A stretch of DNA of 15,628 bases from Gammaproteobacteria bacterium (GTDB lineage Bacteria > Pseudomonadota > Gammaproteobacteria > Pseudomonadales > Halomonadaceae): NCBI GenBank assembly GCA_023485185.1, contig JAMCZP010000335.1, positions 1 to 15,628 of the forward strand, read 5' to 3'. Of this stretch, positions 7,301-15,014 are shown one piece after another. The position numbers were made by a program, and so were the translations under genes. The notes below the pieces were generated by a model. The model saw nothing but the letters and a program-made list of their open reading frames with translations, made no database searches and was not told the DNA's origin. The stretch's first letter is position 1. Every line of letters begins with the position of its first letter.

Positions 7301-7351
7301 TTCGCTTCTTTGCCCCTGCACGGTTCTCTCTTAACGTTCGGAATCATTCCT

Positions 7352-10246
7352 ATGCCTATTGAAACACGCCGACTGGCCGAGCTGGCCGACCACGATGCTT
7401 TTATCAAACGTCATAATGGTCCAAGTCAAGATGACGTCACCACCATGTTAAAAGCGCTCAATATGCAGCACATGGAAGATCTGATTGAGCAAACCGTGCC
7501 CAGCGACATTCGCCTAGGACGAGAGCTGGCGCTAGATGAACCACGCAGCGAAGCAGAAGCGCTAGAATACTTAGCACAGTTAGCCCGCCAGAACCGCGTC
7601 GCGAAAAGCTACATTGGCCAAGGCTACTATGGCACCCATATGCCCGCGGTTATCCAACGCAATGTGCTGGAAAATCCCGGTTGGTACACGGCTTATACGC
7701 CCTATCAGCCAGAAATCTCCCAGGGTCGCTTAGAAGGCTTGTTGAACTTCCAGCAAGTGGTGATGGATTTAACCGGCATGGAGTTGGCGAATGCTTCCTT
7801 GCTGGACGAAGCAACCGCCGCTGCCGAAGCCATGGCGCTGTGTAAACGTGGCAACAAGAAAAGTAAATCCAACGCTTTCTTCGTCGCCGACGACGTTTTC
7901 CCGCAAACACTCGATGTGGTTAAAACCCGCGCTGAATTCTTTGGCTTTGATCTCATCACCGGCCCTGCTGAAGAGCTCGCCCAGCATGATGTGTTTGGCG
8001 CTTTAGTGCAGTACCCGTCGGCAAGCGGTCAGGTGCGCGACCTTGCACCGCTCATCAGTGCGGCAGCTGATCGCAATATCATGACATGCGTGGCCACCGA
8101 CCTTTTAAGCCTTGTGCTACTTAAAGAGCCCGGCAAACTCGGCGCTGACATTGTGGTGGGCAACTCCCAGCGCTTTGGCGTACCAATGGGCTTTGGCGGT
8201 CCGCATGCCGCTTTCTTCGCGACCTCTGACAAGCTCAAACGCTCTATCCCTGGCCGCATCATTGGCGTTTCCAAAGATAGCCGCGGCAACACAGCATTGC
8301 GCATGGCCATGCAAACCCGCGAGCAGCATATCCGCCGCGAGAAAGCGACCTCGAATATCTGTACAGCCCAAGCACTGCTGGCCAACATCGCAGGCTTTTA
8401 CGCCACCTATCACGGTGCTGAAGGACTACGTAAAATTGCCGGCCGCGTTCATCGCTTAGCCACCCTCCTTGCTGAAGGCTTAAAGCAGGCAGGTGTATCG
8501 CTCGCCCATGACAGTTGGTTTGATACGCTATGCCTGACTGGCGTTGATGCAGGTAAGATCCATGGCCGCGCCATGACCCATGATATTAACCTGCACTACT
8601 TCGCCAATGGCGATGTAGGTATCAGCCTGGATGAAACCACCACAGCCCATGATGTGGCGACACTGTTTGATGTTCTGCTGGGCAACGAGCACGGCCTTTC
8701 TGTAGCGGCGTTAGACGAGCAAGTGATCGCCAACGATGTTTCTGGCATTCCTGATACCTGCCAGCGCGAAAGTGATTTTTTGAGCCACCCGACGTTCAAC
8801 CGTTACCGCAGTGAAACCGAAATGCTGCGCTACTTGAAGCGCCTGGAGAACAAAGACCTGTCGCTTGCTCATGCGATGATTCCGCTCGGCTCCTGCACCA
8901 TGAAGCTCAACGCCACCAGTGAAATGATCCCGGTTTCCTGGCCTTCGTTTGCCCACCTGCACCCGTTTGCTCCCCGCGACCAAGTGGCTGGCTATCATCA
9001 AATGATTGATGAACTATCAGCCTTCTTAGTAGAAGTGACTGGTTATGATCATCTATCTATGCAGCCCAACTCCGGCGCACAGGGTGAATACGCGGGCTTA
9101 GTGGCGATTCGCCGCTATCAGGCAGCTCAAGGTGAAGCCCACCGCGATGTCTGCTTGATTCCCAGCTCCGCTCACGGCACCAACCCAGCCTCGGCGGCGA
9201 TGGTACAAATGAAAGTGGTCGTGGTGGAGTGTGATCAGAATGGCAATATCGACATGGCTGACTTGCGTACCAAAGCCGAGCAGCACCGCGATCAACTCTC
9301 GGCCATTATGCTGACCTACCCTTCGACACACGGTGTGTTTGAAACCAGCGTGCGCGAAGCGTGCAAGATCGTTCATGACAACGGCGGCCAAGTCTATATT
9401 GATGGCGCCAATATGAACGCCCAGGTGGGCTTGACGCGCCCTGGCGATTTTGGTGGCGATGTTTCTCACCTTAATCTGCATAAAACGTTCTGTATTCCTC
9501 ACGGCGGCGGCGGCCCTGGCATGGGCCCTATCGGCGTTAAAGCACACTTAGCGCCTTATGTATCTAACCACGTGGTAACACCGATTAACGGCGTGAATAG
9601 TGACAGCGGCGCAGTATCCGCAGCAGCGTTTGGCAGCGCCTCTATTCTGCCGATCTCGTGGGCCTATATTAAGATGATGGGTGCGCGGGGGCTGCGCGAA
9701 GCGACCGAGCTTGCCATCCTGAACGCCAACTACATTGCCAAGCGTTTGGAAGCGTCATTTCCGATTCTTTACCGCGGCGAGAATGGCACCGTCGCACACG
9801 AATGCATTATCGATATTCGTCCGCTCAAAGCGGCCTCTGGCATTAGTGAAGAGGATATCGCTAAGCGATTAATGGATTACGGCTTCCACGCGCCCACCAT
9901 GTCGTTCCCAGTACCCGGCACGTTGATGATTGAGCCAACGGAGTCTGAGTCGCTTTATGAAATTGATCGTTTTTGCGATGCCATGGTAGCGATTCGAGAG
10001 GAAATTGCACGCGTGGAGAGTGGAGAGTGGCCGCTGGATAACAATCCGCTGGTCAATGCACCACACACACAGGCGGATCTAATGGATAGTGACTGGGAGC
10101 GGCCTTACGATCGTCAGTTGGCAGCTTTTCCCACCGCCGCAGTGCAAGCCGCAAAATACTGGCCCGCTGTAAACCGTGTTGATAACGTGTTTGGTGACCG
10201 CCAGTTGATTTGCTCTTGCCCCAGCATTGACGAGTATCGCGACTAG
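7352..10246 (+). CDS. gcvP: Glycine dehydrogenase (decarboxylating), P protein
   Basis: A 964-residue homodimeric P protein. It decarboxylates glycine with pyridoxal phosphate and loads the aminomethyl group onto lipoyl-GcvH. Both halves of the internal duplication are present. The N-terminal half shows [27 protein letters not shown] and [17 protein letters not shown]. The C-terminal half shows [10 protein letters not shown] (about 512-521), [11 protein letters not shown], and the PLP lysine K711 in [20 protein letters not shown]. Length is close to the E. coli protein. I chose the ATG at 7352 because homologues begin at about this point and have no counterpart of an upstream TTG extension from 7310. 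The Shine-Dalgarno is weak (CGGA, about 10 bases upstream), consistent with expression coupled to gcvH. A strong terminator follows. Confidence 0.97.
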   Translation: MPIETRRLAELADHDAFIKRHNGPSQDDVTTMLKALNMQHMEDLIEQTVPSDIRLGRELALDEPRSEAEALEYLAQLARQNRVAKSYIGQGYYGTHMPAVIQRNVLENPGWYTAYTPYQPEISQGRLEGLLNFQQVVMDLTGMELANASLLDEATAAAEAMALCKRGNKKSKSNAFFVADDVFPQTLDVVKTRAEFFGFDLITGPAEELAQHDVFGALVQYPSASGQVRDLAPLISAAADRNIMTCVATDLLSLVLLKEPGKLGADIVVGNSQRFGVPMGFGGPHAAFFATSDKLKRSIPGRIIGVSKDSRGNTALRMAMQTREQHIRREKATSNICTAQALLANIAGFYATYHGAEGLRKIAGRVHRLATLLAEGLKQAGVSLAHDSWFDTLCLTGVDAGKIHGRAMTHDINLHYFANGDVGISLDETTTAHDVATLFDVLLGNEHGLSVAALDEQVIANDVSGIPDTCQRESDFLSHPTFNRYRSETEMLRYLKRLENKDLSLAHAMIPLGSCTMKLNATSEMIPVSWPSFAHLHPFAPRDQVAGYHQMIDELSAFLVEVTGYDHLSMQPNSGAQGEYAGLVAIRRYQAAQGEAHRDVCLIPSSAHGTNPASAAMVQMKVVVVECDQNGNIDMADLRTKAEQHRDQLSAIMLTYPSTHGVFETSVREACKIVHDNGGQVYIDGANMNAQVGLTRPGDFGGDVSHLNLHKTFCIPHGGGGPGMGPIGVKAHLAPYVSNHVVTPINGVNSDSGAVSAAAFGSASILPISWAYIKMMGARGLREATELAILNANYIAKRLEASFPILYRGENGTVAHECIIDIRPLKAASGISEEDIAKRLMDYGFHAPTMSFPVPGTLMIEPTESESLYEIDRFCDAMVAIREEIARVESGEWPLDNNPLVNAPHTQADLMDSDWERPYDRQLAAFPTAAVQAAKYWPAVNRVDNVFGDRQLICSCPSIDEYRD

Positions 10247-10255
10247 CGCCACTCC

Positions 10256-10302
10256 AACGCCCCTGTTGCCTTATAACGTTATGGTATCAGGGGCGTTTTT
10301 TC
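10256..10302 (+). terminator. Intrinsic terminator of gcvP, one arm inside the converging LysR gene
   Basis: AACGCCCCTG (10256-10265) pairs with CAGGGGCGTT (10288-10297), and a T-run follows at 10296-10301. The loop region itself contains the palindrome ATAACGTTAT (10273-10282). The right arm lies in the last codons of the LysR gene on the other strand, and the LysR stop codon lies in the loop. Confidence 0.9.
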
Positions 10303-11178
10303 TTGCACACGCTGGGCGTGAAAACCGCTTAACAGCTTCTCGTAACGCTTGGGCAGTACCGAGTCGCGACGACGAAGCAGGTAGAGCACTTCGTTGACCG
10401 CATTGGGTAGGTTCAGCGCCTTTACCTGACGCTGCCAGGGAGAGGTTTCCAATACCAATCTGGATACCACAGTAAACCCCAACCCGCGGGCGACCGCATC
10501 CAACACCATGCTAACTTCGTTGGTGAAGCCTTGATGACGAAAATGCGTCATTGAACGAAACTCATCCGGATAATTGGCACGCAATAATGCATTAGCGTGA
10601 TTGATGCCATCGTAATAGTTAAGAAACCCAATGCCCATTAAATCGGAGAGAGTACTGCCCGCAAAATCAGCTGGCACGACTAAGCACAATGGCTCTTGAT
10701 GCCAAATAGAGCAGTTTAGTTCAGAGTGATTCATCGCCTCTGTTACAATACCAATATCATAACGACCTTCGAGCAGATCATTCACAATTTCGTGGTTAAA
10801 AGCGAAGCTGTAGTTAACCGTTAAATTGGGATGCATTTGTTGCTGTCCCAGAATATAAGGGTAGAACATCAACCCTACGCTTCCAGGTGAAGCAATCCGG
10901 CAATCGCCACTATCCAAAGAGTCATCATCTAAGCCATGGCGAAACTGCTCATGCTCAGCAAATAGCTTTAACGCGTAATCATAAGCTCGCCGCCCCGTTT
11001 CAGTTAGCGTAAAGCTGCGCCCTTTTCGTTCTAATAACTCTTTATTTAAGTAGCTTTCCAGCTTACGAACATGCTGGCTTACCCCCGGCTGCGTCATTTC
11101 CAAGCGGTGAGCAGTGCGCGTAAAACTGCCTGTTTCCACTAACGTAATAAACGTACGAAAATATTGGGCATTAAACAT
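10279..11178 (-). CDS. LysR-family transcriptional regulator
   Basis: A 299-residue LysR-type regulator. The winged helix-turn-helix is at about residues 1-60 (VETGSFTRTAHRLEMTQPGVSQHVRKLE), and the effector-binding domain is at about 90-290, with DAVARGLGFTVVSR in its usual place. It converges on gcvP with 32 bases between stop codons and is divergent from ppnN. Its target is therefore more likely ppnN, itself or a distant gene than gcvHP. It does not resemble E. coli GcvA beyond the shared family. The ATG at 11176-11178 lacks a good Shine-Dalgarno (the upstream sequence reads GGTTCTTTACT), which suggests low expression. The effector is unknown. Confidence 0.88.
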   Translation of the reverse strand: MFNAQYFRTFITLVETGSFTRTAHRLEMTQPGVSQHVRKLESYLNKELLERKGRSFTLTETGRRAYDYALKLFAEHEQFRHGLDDDSLDSGDCRIASPGSVGLMFYPYILGQQQMHPNLTVNYSFAFNHEIVNDLLEGRYDIGIVTEAMNHSELNCSIWHQEPLCLVVPADFAGSTLSDLMGIGFLNYYDGINHANALLRANYPDEFRSMTHFRHQGFTNEVSMVLDAVARGLGFTVVSRLVLETSPWQRQVKALNLPNAVNEVLYLLRRRDSVLPKRYEKLLSGFHAQRVQEKTPLIP

Positions 11179-11231
11179 AGTAAAGAACCATTGTTTTTAG
11201 CAGCATCCGGTTAAACACGCCTTATAGTAGC

Positions 11232-11262
11232 ACAGCGGCTTGGTCACCCGTTGCGCCGCTGT
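11232..11262. promoter_or_regulatory. Dyad between divergent LysR gene and ppnN
   Basis: ACAGCGGC (11232-11239) and GCCGCTGT (11255-11262) are perfect 8-bp inverted arms separated by 15 bases. They lie between the LysR start (11178) and the ppnN start (11325). This could be a LysR operator or a leader hairpin for ppnN. The function is inferred from position only. Confidence 0.4.
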
Positions 11263-11324
11263 ACGTAGTGCAAGGGCATGGTAGACTGCCATTAGCTAAC
11301 AAACGACTAGGGACAGCTCCGCTA

Positions 11325-12707
11325 ATGACCGAAATAGTTAAACCCCGCGCTACTCTCTCCAGCATTATTTCTCCTGAAGGAAGCCTTGAAGTACTTTCAC
11401 AGCATGAAGTGAATCGCCTGCATAGCACTTCTCAGAGCGGCCTTCATGATCTGGTTCGGCGGTGTGCACTGGCGGTGCTCAATTGTGGTAACCCCAGCGA
11501 CGATAGTCTGGCGATATTAGAAGCCTATAAAGATTTTGATATTGAAGTATTGCAACAAGACCGCGGTATTCGCTTAAAGCTAACCAATGCACCAGCGGAA
11601 GCGTTTGTCGACGGGCACATGATTCGGGGTATCCGTGAGCATTTATCGTCGATCATTCGCGATATTGTTTATGTCTACAACGAAATTCAGCACCATAAAC
11701 GCTTTGATCTTAGTACCGCAGAAGGCACCACCAATGCGGTTTTCCACATTCTGCGTAAAGCGGGCACCTTAAAACCTGGCCGCGACCCGAGTTTGGTAGT
11801 GTGCTGGGGTGGTCACTCTATTTCCCGTGAAGAGTACGAGTACACCAAAGATGTAGGCTACCACTTAGGCCTGCGTGATCTGGATATTTGTACTGGCTGT
11901 GGGCCTGGTGCCATGAAAGGGCCAATGAAAGGGGCAAATGTTGCCCATGCCAAGCAACGACGTAAGGAAGGCCGTTACTTAGGTATTTCGGAACCCGGTA
12001 TTATCGCCGCCGAAGCGCCCAACCCCATCGTTAATGAATTGGTGGTAATGCCGGACATTGAAAAACGTTTGGAGGCCTTTGTGCGCCTAGGGCACGGCAT
12101 TATTGTCTTCCCTGGCGGCGTTGGCACGGCGGAAGAAATTCTCTATCTGCTGGGTATCTTGCTACATCCCAGCAACCAGGATATTCCCTTTCCGTTAATT
12201 TTTACCGGACCCGCTGACTCTGCGGCCTACTTCCAGAAAATCGACGAATTCCTGGTCTATACACTTGGTGAAGAGATTCGCCGCTACTACACCATTATTA
12301 CCGGCGACCCAGTTGCCGTCGCCCGCACGATGCGCCAGGGCGTTGATGAAATCGCACAGTTCAGGCGCACCCACCAGGACGCCTTCTACTACAACTGGCG
12401 CTTAACCATCGCACGTGAATTCCAAGCCACCTTTGAGCCCACCCATGAAGCAATGCGCTCACTAGCACTTCACCGCCAACAGCCTACCCACGAGTTAGCT
12501 GCCAACTTGCGCCGTGCTTTCTCAGGTATTGTGGCTGGCAACGTAAAAGAGCCTGGCATTCGCGCTATTAAAGCGCATGGCCCCTTTGTACTGACGGCGG
12601 AACCCGAGCTAATGCAGCGCCTGGACGAACTGCTGACGTCCTTTGTGGCTCAAGGTCGGATGAAACTGGATGGCCAACCTTATACGCCCTGCTACGTATT
12701 AAAATAA
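11325..12707 (+). CDS. ppnN: LOG-family pyrimidine/purine nucleotide 5'-monophosphate nucleosidase
   Basis: A 460-residue homologue of E. coli PpnN (YgdH, 454 residues). That enzyme hydrolyses nucleoside 5'-monophosphates to ribose 5-phosphate and free base in the cytoplasm and is activated by (p)ppGpp. The N-terminal domain contains ISPEGSLEVLSQHEV and PAEAFVDGHMIR, as in the E. coli protein. The Rossmann-type LOG core contains GGHSIS (162-167), GCGPGAMKG (191-199) and the family motif PGGVGTAEE (263-271). I chose the ATG at 11325, with AGGGA at 11309-11313 (11 bases upstream), because it starts just before the conserved N-terminus. An upstream GTG at 11268 would add 19 unconserved residues. 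The 3' end carries a tandem duplication. Confidence 0.93.
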   Translation: MTEIVKPRATLSSIISPEGSLEVLSQHEVNRLHSTSQSGLHDLVRRCALAVLNCGNPSDDSLAILEAYKDFDIEVLQQDRGIRLKLTNAPAEAFVDGHMIRGIREHLSSIIRDIVYVYNEIQHHKRFDLSTAEGTTNAVFHILRKAGTLKPGRDPSLVVCWGGHSISREEYEYTKDVGYHLGLRDLDICTGCGPGAMKGPMKGANVAHAKQRRKEGRYLGISEPGIIAAEAPNPIVNELVVMPDIEKRLEAFVRLGHGIIVFPGGVGTAEEILYLLGILLHPSNQDIPFPLIFTGPADSAAYFQKIDEFLVYTLGEEIRRYYTIITGDPVAVARTMRQGVDEIAQFRRTHQDAFYYNWRLTIAREFQATFEPTHEAMRSLALHRQQPTHELAANLRRAFSGIVAGNVKEPGIRAIKAHGPFVLTAEPELMQRLDELLTSFVAQGRMKLDGQPYTPCYVLK

Positions 12708-12726
12708 ATAGCTACGTATTGAAATA
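12691..12726. repeat. 20-bp-period tandem duplication of the ppnN stop region
   Basis: GCTACGTATTAAAATA (12691-12706) recurs as GCTACGTATTGAAATA (12711-12726). The first copy encodes the ppnN ending Y-V-L-K plus TAA. The second, in a different frame, would also read Y-V-L-K plus TAG, differing only at synonymous positions. Confidence 0.85.
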
Positions 12727-12765
12727 GCGGTAGCGGCGTAGAAAATCACAATCTCACCTAAAACT

Positions 12766-12787
12766 CAGCCGCCTTAGTAGGCGGCTG
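12766..12787. terminator. 8-bp GC hairpin after ppnN (no T-run)
   Basis: CAGCCGCC, loop TTAGTA, GGCGGCTG form a perfect stem between ppnN and the permease gene. It is followed by GTCATTTAGGG, which is not a true T-tract. It is probably a weak terminator or a processing or stabilising stem; readthrough into the permease gene is plausible. Confidence 0.5.
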
Positions 12788-12814
12788 GTCATTTAGGGAT
12801 AATCGGACTCGCCC

Positions 12815-13543
12815 ATGCTAATTGCATTTATCACATTACTAATTGCGGGAATTGTAAAAGGTGCCATCGGCTCAGGCGTGCCGGTTATTGTCATTCCGAT
12901 TCTTACCATGCTCTATGATGTGCAGTTGGCTATTGCAGTGTTGCTGGCACCTAATCTTTTTAGCAACGCATTGCAGGTCTGGCAATATCGTCGTCACCTA
13001 CTGCCATTGCGCTTCTTGGCCGCTTTCTCTATCGCGGGTGGGCTGGGAATCATCCTGGGCACCTGGGGCTTGGTGGTATTATCCCCCGACATACTTTCGC
13101 TGGGTGTCGCTTTCGCCATTGTGCTGTACCTAACCATTAAACTGGCGAAGCGGCACTTCGCCCTGCCCTTACATACAGCCACCAGGATTGTGATTCCGGT
13201 GGGCATTCTAGCGGGTGTGCTGCAAGGCGCTGCGGGCATGTCGGCACCGGCCTCGGTAACGTTTTTAAATGCCATGCAGCTAGAGCGGCGCGTTTACATC
13301 GGTTCGATTTCGGTCTTTTTTGTTGCCATTACCAGCGTGCAGGTTCCTGCCCTGCTTAGCACAGGCATTTTAACGTGGGAACGCGCCCTGTTTAGCGTCT
13401 TGGCACTGCTTGTCATTCTAGCCACCATGCCCCTGGGAGCTAAGCTGGGCAGGCGGTTGCCTCACCGCTGGTTCGACAACTTGATTATGCTGCTTCTCGC
13501 CGCTATTGCATGCAAAATCTTCTTTGATACGCTTATTGCCTGA
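12815..13543 (+). CDS. TauE/SafE (DUF81) family membrane permease
   Basis: A 242-residue inner-membrane protein of the TauE/SafE family, whose studied members move sulfite, sulfonates or other small organic anions. It has about seven to eight hydrophobic segments and the internal two-fold repeat of the family. The first half shows GIVKGAIGSGVPVIVIPIL at 12-30, and the second half shows GVLQGAAGMSAPASV. Length is usual. The ATG start is preceded by GGA at 12805-12807, seven bases away, with no strong Shine-Dalgarno. It lies 107 bases after ppnN on the same strand, beyond a hairpin without a T-run. The substrate cannot be told from sequence, and there are no sulfur-metabolism genes next to it. 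Confidence 0.88.
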   Translation: MLIAFITLLIAGIVKGAIGSGVPVIVIPILTMLYDVQLAIAVLLAPNLFSNALQVWQYRRHLLPLRFLAAFSIAGGLGIILGTWGLVVLSPDILSLGVAFAIVLYLTIKLAKRHFALPLHTATRIVIPVGILAGVLQGAAGMSAPASVTFLNAMQLERRVYIGSISVFFVAITSVQVPALLSTGILTWERALFSVLALLVILATMPLGAKLGRRLPHRWFDNLIMLLLAAIACKIFFDTLIA

Positions 13544-13670
13544 TCAGCTTTAACACCCGTGCTTTTTTGAAGGATTCAGCTCCCAGGGAACCAAAGCAGA
13601 AAAAAATGGCCGTATTCGTTACACTTATAAGGCATTTTCCATACCTTGCACCGACGAAAGGAACTCACTT

Positions 13671-13877
13671 ATGTCAATGATTGATCAGTTAAACAACGTA
13701 AAAACCAAAGATTTCGCCAAGCACTGCTATGAAACTAGCTCTGTTGAGAAATTGCGTGCCGCAGCTGAAGGCAAACCCGACTACGCAGAAATGGAACACT
13801 GGGGACTGAGCGAAGGACAGTGGGAAGAGGCTATCGCCACTGCGCTAGCGGACCATGAAGCCAACAATTCAAAATGA
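13671..13877 (+). CDS. Small acidic protein of unknown function (68 residues)
   Basis: I do not recognise this 68-residue protein. It begins MSMIDQLNNVKTKDFAKHCY and is acidic, hydrophilic and likely all-helical, with no signal peptide or membrane segment. The C-terminal half contains MEHWGLSEGQWEEAIATAL, which looks like a short amphipathic helix pair. Several points support a real gene: an ATG with a strong Shine-Dalgarno (AAAGGAA at 13657-13663, seven to eight bases away), a canonical terminator 55 bases after the stop, and the absence of an overlapping gene. It appears to be a single-gene transcript. The AT-rich stretch before it contains TTACAC at 13619-13624, a possible -35 element, but no good -10 element is seen. 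Confidence 0.75.
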   Translation: MSMIDQLNNVKTKDFAKHCYETSSVEKLRAAAEGKPDYAEMEHWGLSEGQWEEAIATALADHEANNSK

Positions 13878-13931
13878 TTAAATAGCAGTCGCTTGTTTGC
13901 AATAACAGCGTTTAACGTCTGCTTTAAACAT

Positions 13932-13966
13932 AAAAGCCCTGCTGGAGTTTATCCGGCAGGGCTTTT
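13932..13966. terminator. Bidirectional intrinsic terminator
   Basis: AAAAGCCCTGCTGG (13932-13945) pairs with CCGGCAGGGCTTTT (13953-13966), loop AGTTTAT, with one T-G pair. T-runs are present on both strands. It can therefore close the small-protein transcript and also the minus-strand lipoprotein transcript that ends at 14015. Confidence 0.9.
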
Positions 13967-14014
13967 TAAGTTATTTATTTTAAGGCTATTTGCTCAGCGG
14001 CTTCTATCTTGGCG

Positions 14015-14848
14015 CTACTCACGGGTTGATAGCGTAACGCCTTCATACTCTTCGCGCAGTCGCTCTAATCGTACTGTCTCGTTCTCAGTCAATTCAGGAG
14101 AATCCCATAATGCTTTCTCGTCAGAACCACGCAGGCCTTCCAGCGTCAACGTCAACTCGGCGCTGCTAGGTATTTGCGCATCCCCCCAAGGGCCAAAGCG
14201 ATTGGGGGCAAGGCTCCACTTGAGCGTTTCACCCGGCTCAATACCGCCAGGAACAACGTAATAGAAAGATTCATCGACCCAAGGTAGCGAGCGGTCAGGG
14301 CTGGTAACAACACCGCGCAGTAAGAGCTCAGATATGGCCTGATCCGTGCCATTGGTCACTTCAAGATCAATTACCGGCTCAGGGGCGCCGTAAGGGCTGG
14401 CGCTGATATAAAATCGCGCTTGATCAATAGTGAAGCGAGCTAGCTGCTGCTTGTCACGCACGGCGTTCGCCTGTTTCTCTTCTAATCTTGCCAGCGTGCG
14501 GATAGCTTGCTCGCGCTCTCGTGAACGCCGCTCACGTAGAATCTGATCAGCGCGATGAATCACCTGATCTCCCGTTAAACCGTGCATTTGTGCATTGGCA
14601 GATTCGGCGATCTCAGCGGCATTCATCCGCTGCGGGTTAAGAATATCGATACCGTCAAAGGTAGCGGTGGCAATGATAATTAAACCGCGATCGAATTCGT
14701 CTCGTTTGTAGCTCGGCAGCGCATCGCGCACCTTCTCAACGGAGACAACGGAAGCAGGCATGGAGCTAGTATCAATTTTGGGATCTGAGCAACCCGCTAT
14801 CATTATAAGTGATAGTGATATTGCAGAAAGCCTAAGGCGGCTCCACAT
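14015..14848 (-). CDS. DUF6694-type lipoprotein with C-terminal beta domain
   Basis: A 277-residue predicted lipoprotein. The signal peptide ends at the lipobox IAGC with acylated Cys20, and Ser follows, which favours the outer membrane. The mature N-terminus, DPKIDTSS followed by SVEKVRDALPSYKRDEFDRGL and a GLTGDQVIHRADQI stretch at about 90-103, resembles the DUF6694 family as I recall it; function is unknown. A charged helical segment (about 105-136) probably forms a coiled coil. A beta-rich domain follows, containing FTIDQARFYIS (139-149) and PEPVIDLEVTNGTDQAI (156-172), like extracellular Ig-type folds. The ATG at 14846-14848 has GAGG about seven bases upstream; a TTG four codons earlier would remove this spacing. 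It is divergent from the membrane gene at 15015. Confidence 0.75.
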   Translation of the reverse strand: MWSRLRLSAISLSLIMIAGCSDPKIDTSSMPASVVSVEKVRDALPSYKRDEFDRGLIIIATATFDGIDILNPQRMNAAEIAESANAQMHGLTGDQVIHRADQILRERRSREREQAIRTLARLEEKQANAVRDKQQLARFTIDQARFYISASPYGAPEPVIDLEVTNGTDQAISELLLRGVVTSPDRSLPWVDESFYYVVPGGIEPGETLKWSLAPNRFGPWGDAQIPSSAELTLTLEGLRGSDEKALWDSPELTENETVRLERLREEYEGVTLSTRE

Positions 14849-15014
14849 ACGTAACCTCAAAGCAGGCTGATAAAATTGCTGAGGAGCTTAACGGAAAGCG
14901 CTATTTAGCTCTACCCTTTGCTACTTGCCCTATGCGTAATGCACGCAAAAAATCGCCATCTCAGTTACGCTAGCGTTGCTACTTGCGCTCCATGACAGAA
15001 GGATAGCCATATCA

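Noticed and set aside
7310..7351. Upstream TTG start for gcvP
   Set aside because: It would add 14 residues that known GcvP proteins lack. The ATG at 7352 fits the conserved N-terminus.
10013..10030. GTGGAGA tandem 7-bp repeat inside gcvP
   Set aside because: It encodes ordinary residues (V-E-S-G-E-W) in a region where E. coli GcvP is of similar length, so it is a chance repeat.
11268..11324. Upstream GTG start for ppnN
   Set aside because: The added 19 residues have no counterpart in E. coli PpnN, and the ATG at 11325 has its own AGGGA upstream.
14918..14989. Direct repeat TTGCTACTTGC (14918 and 14976)
   Set aside because: Short, 58 bases apart and not part of a larger structure; compatible with chance.
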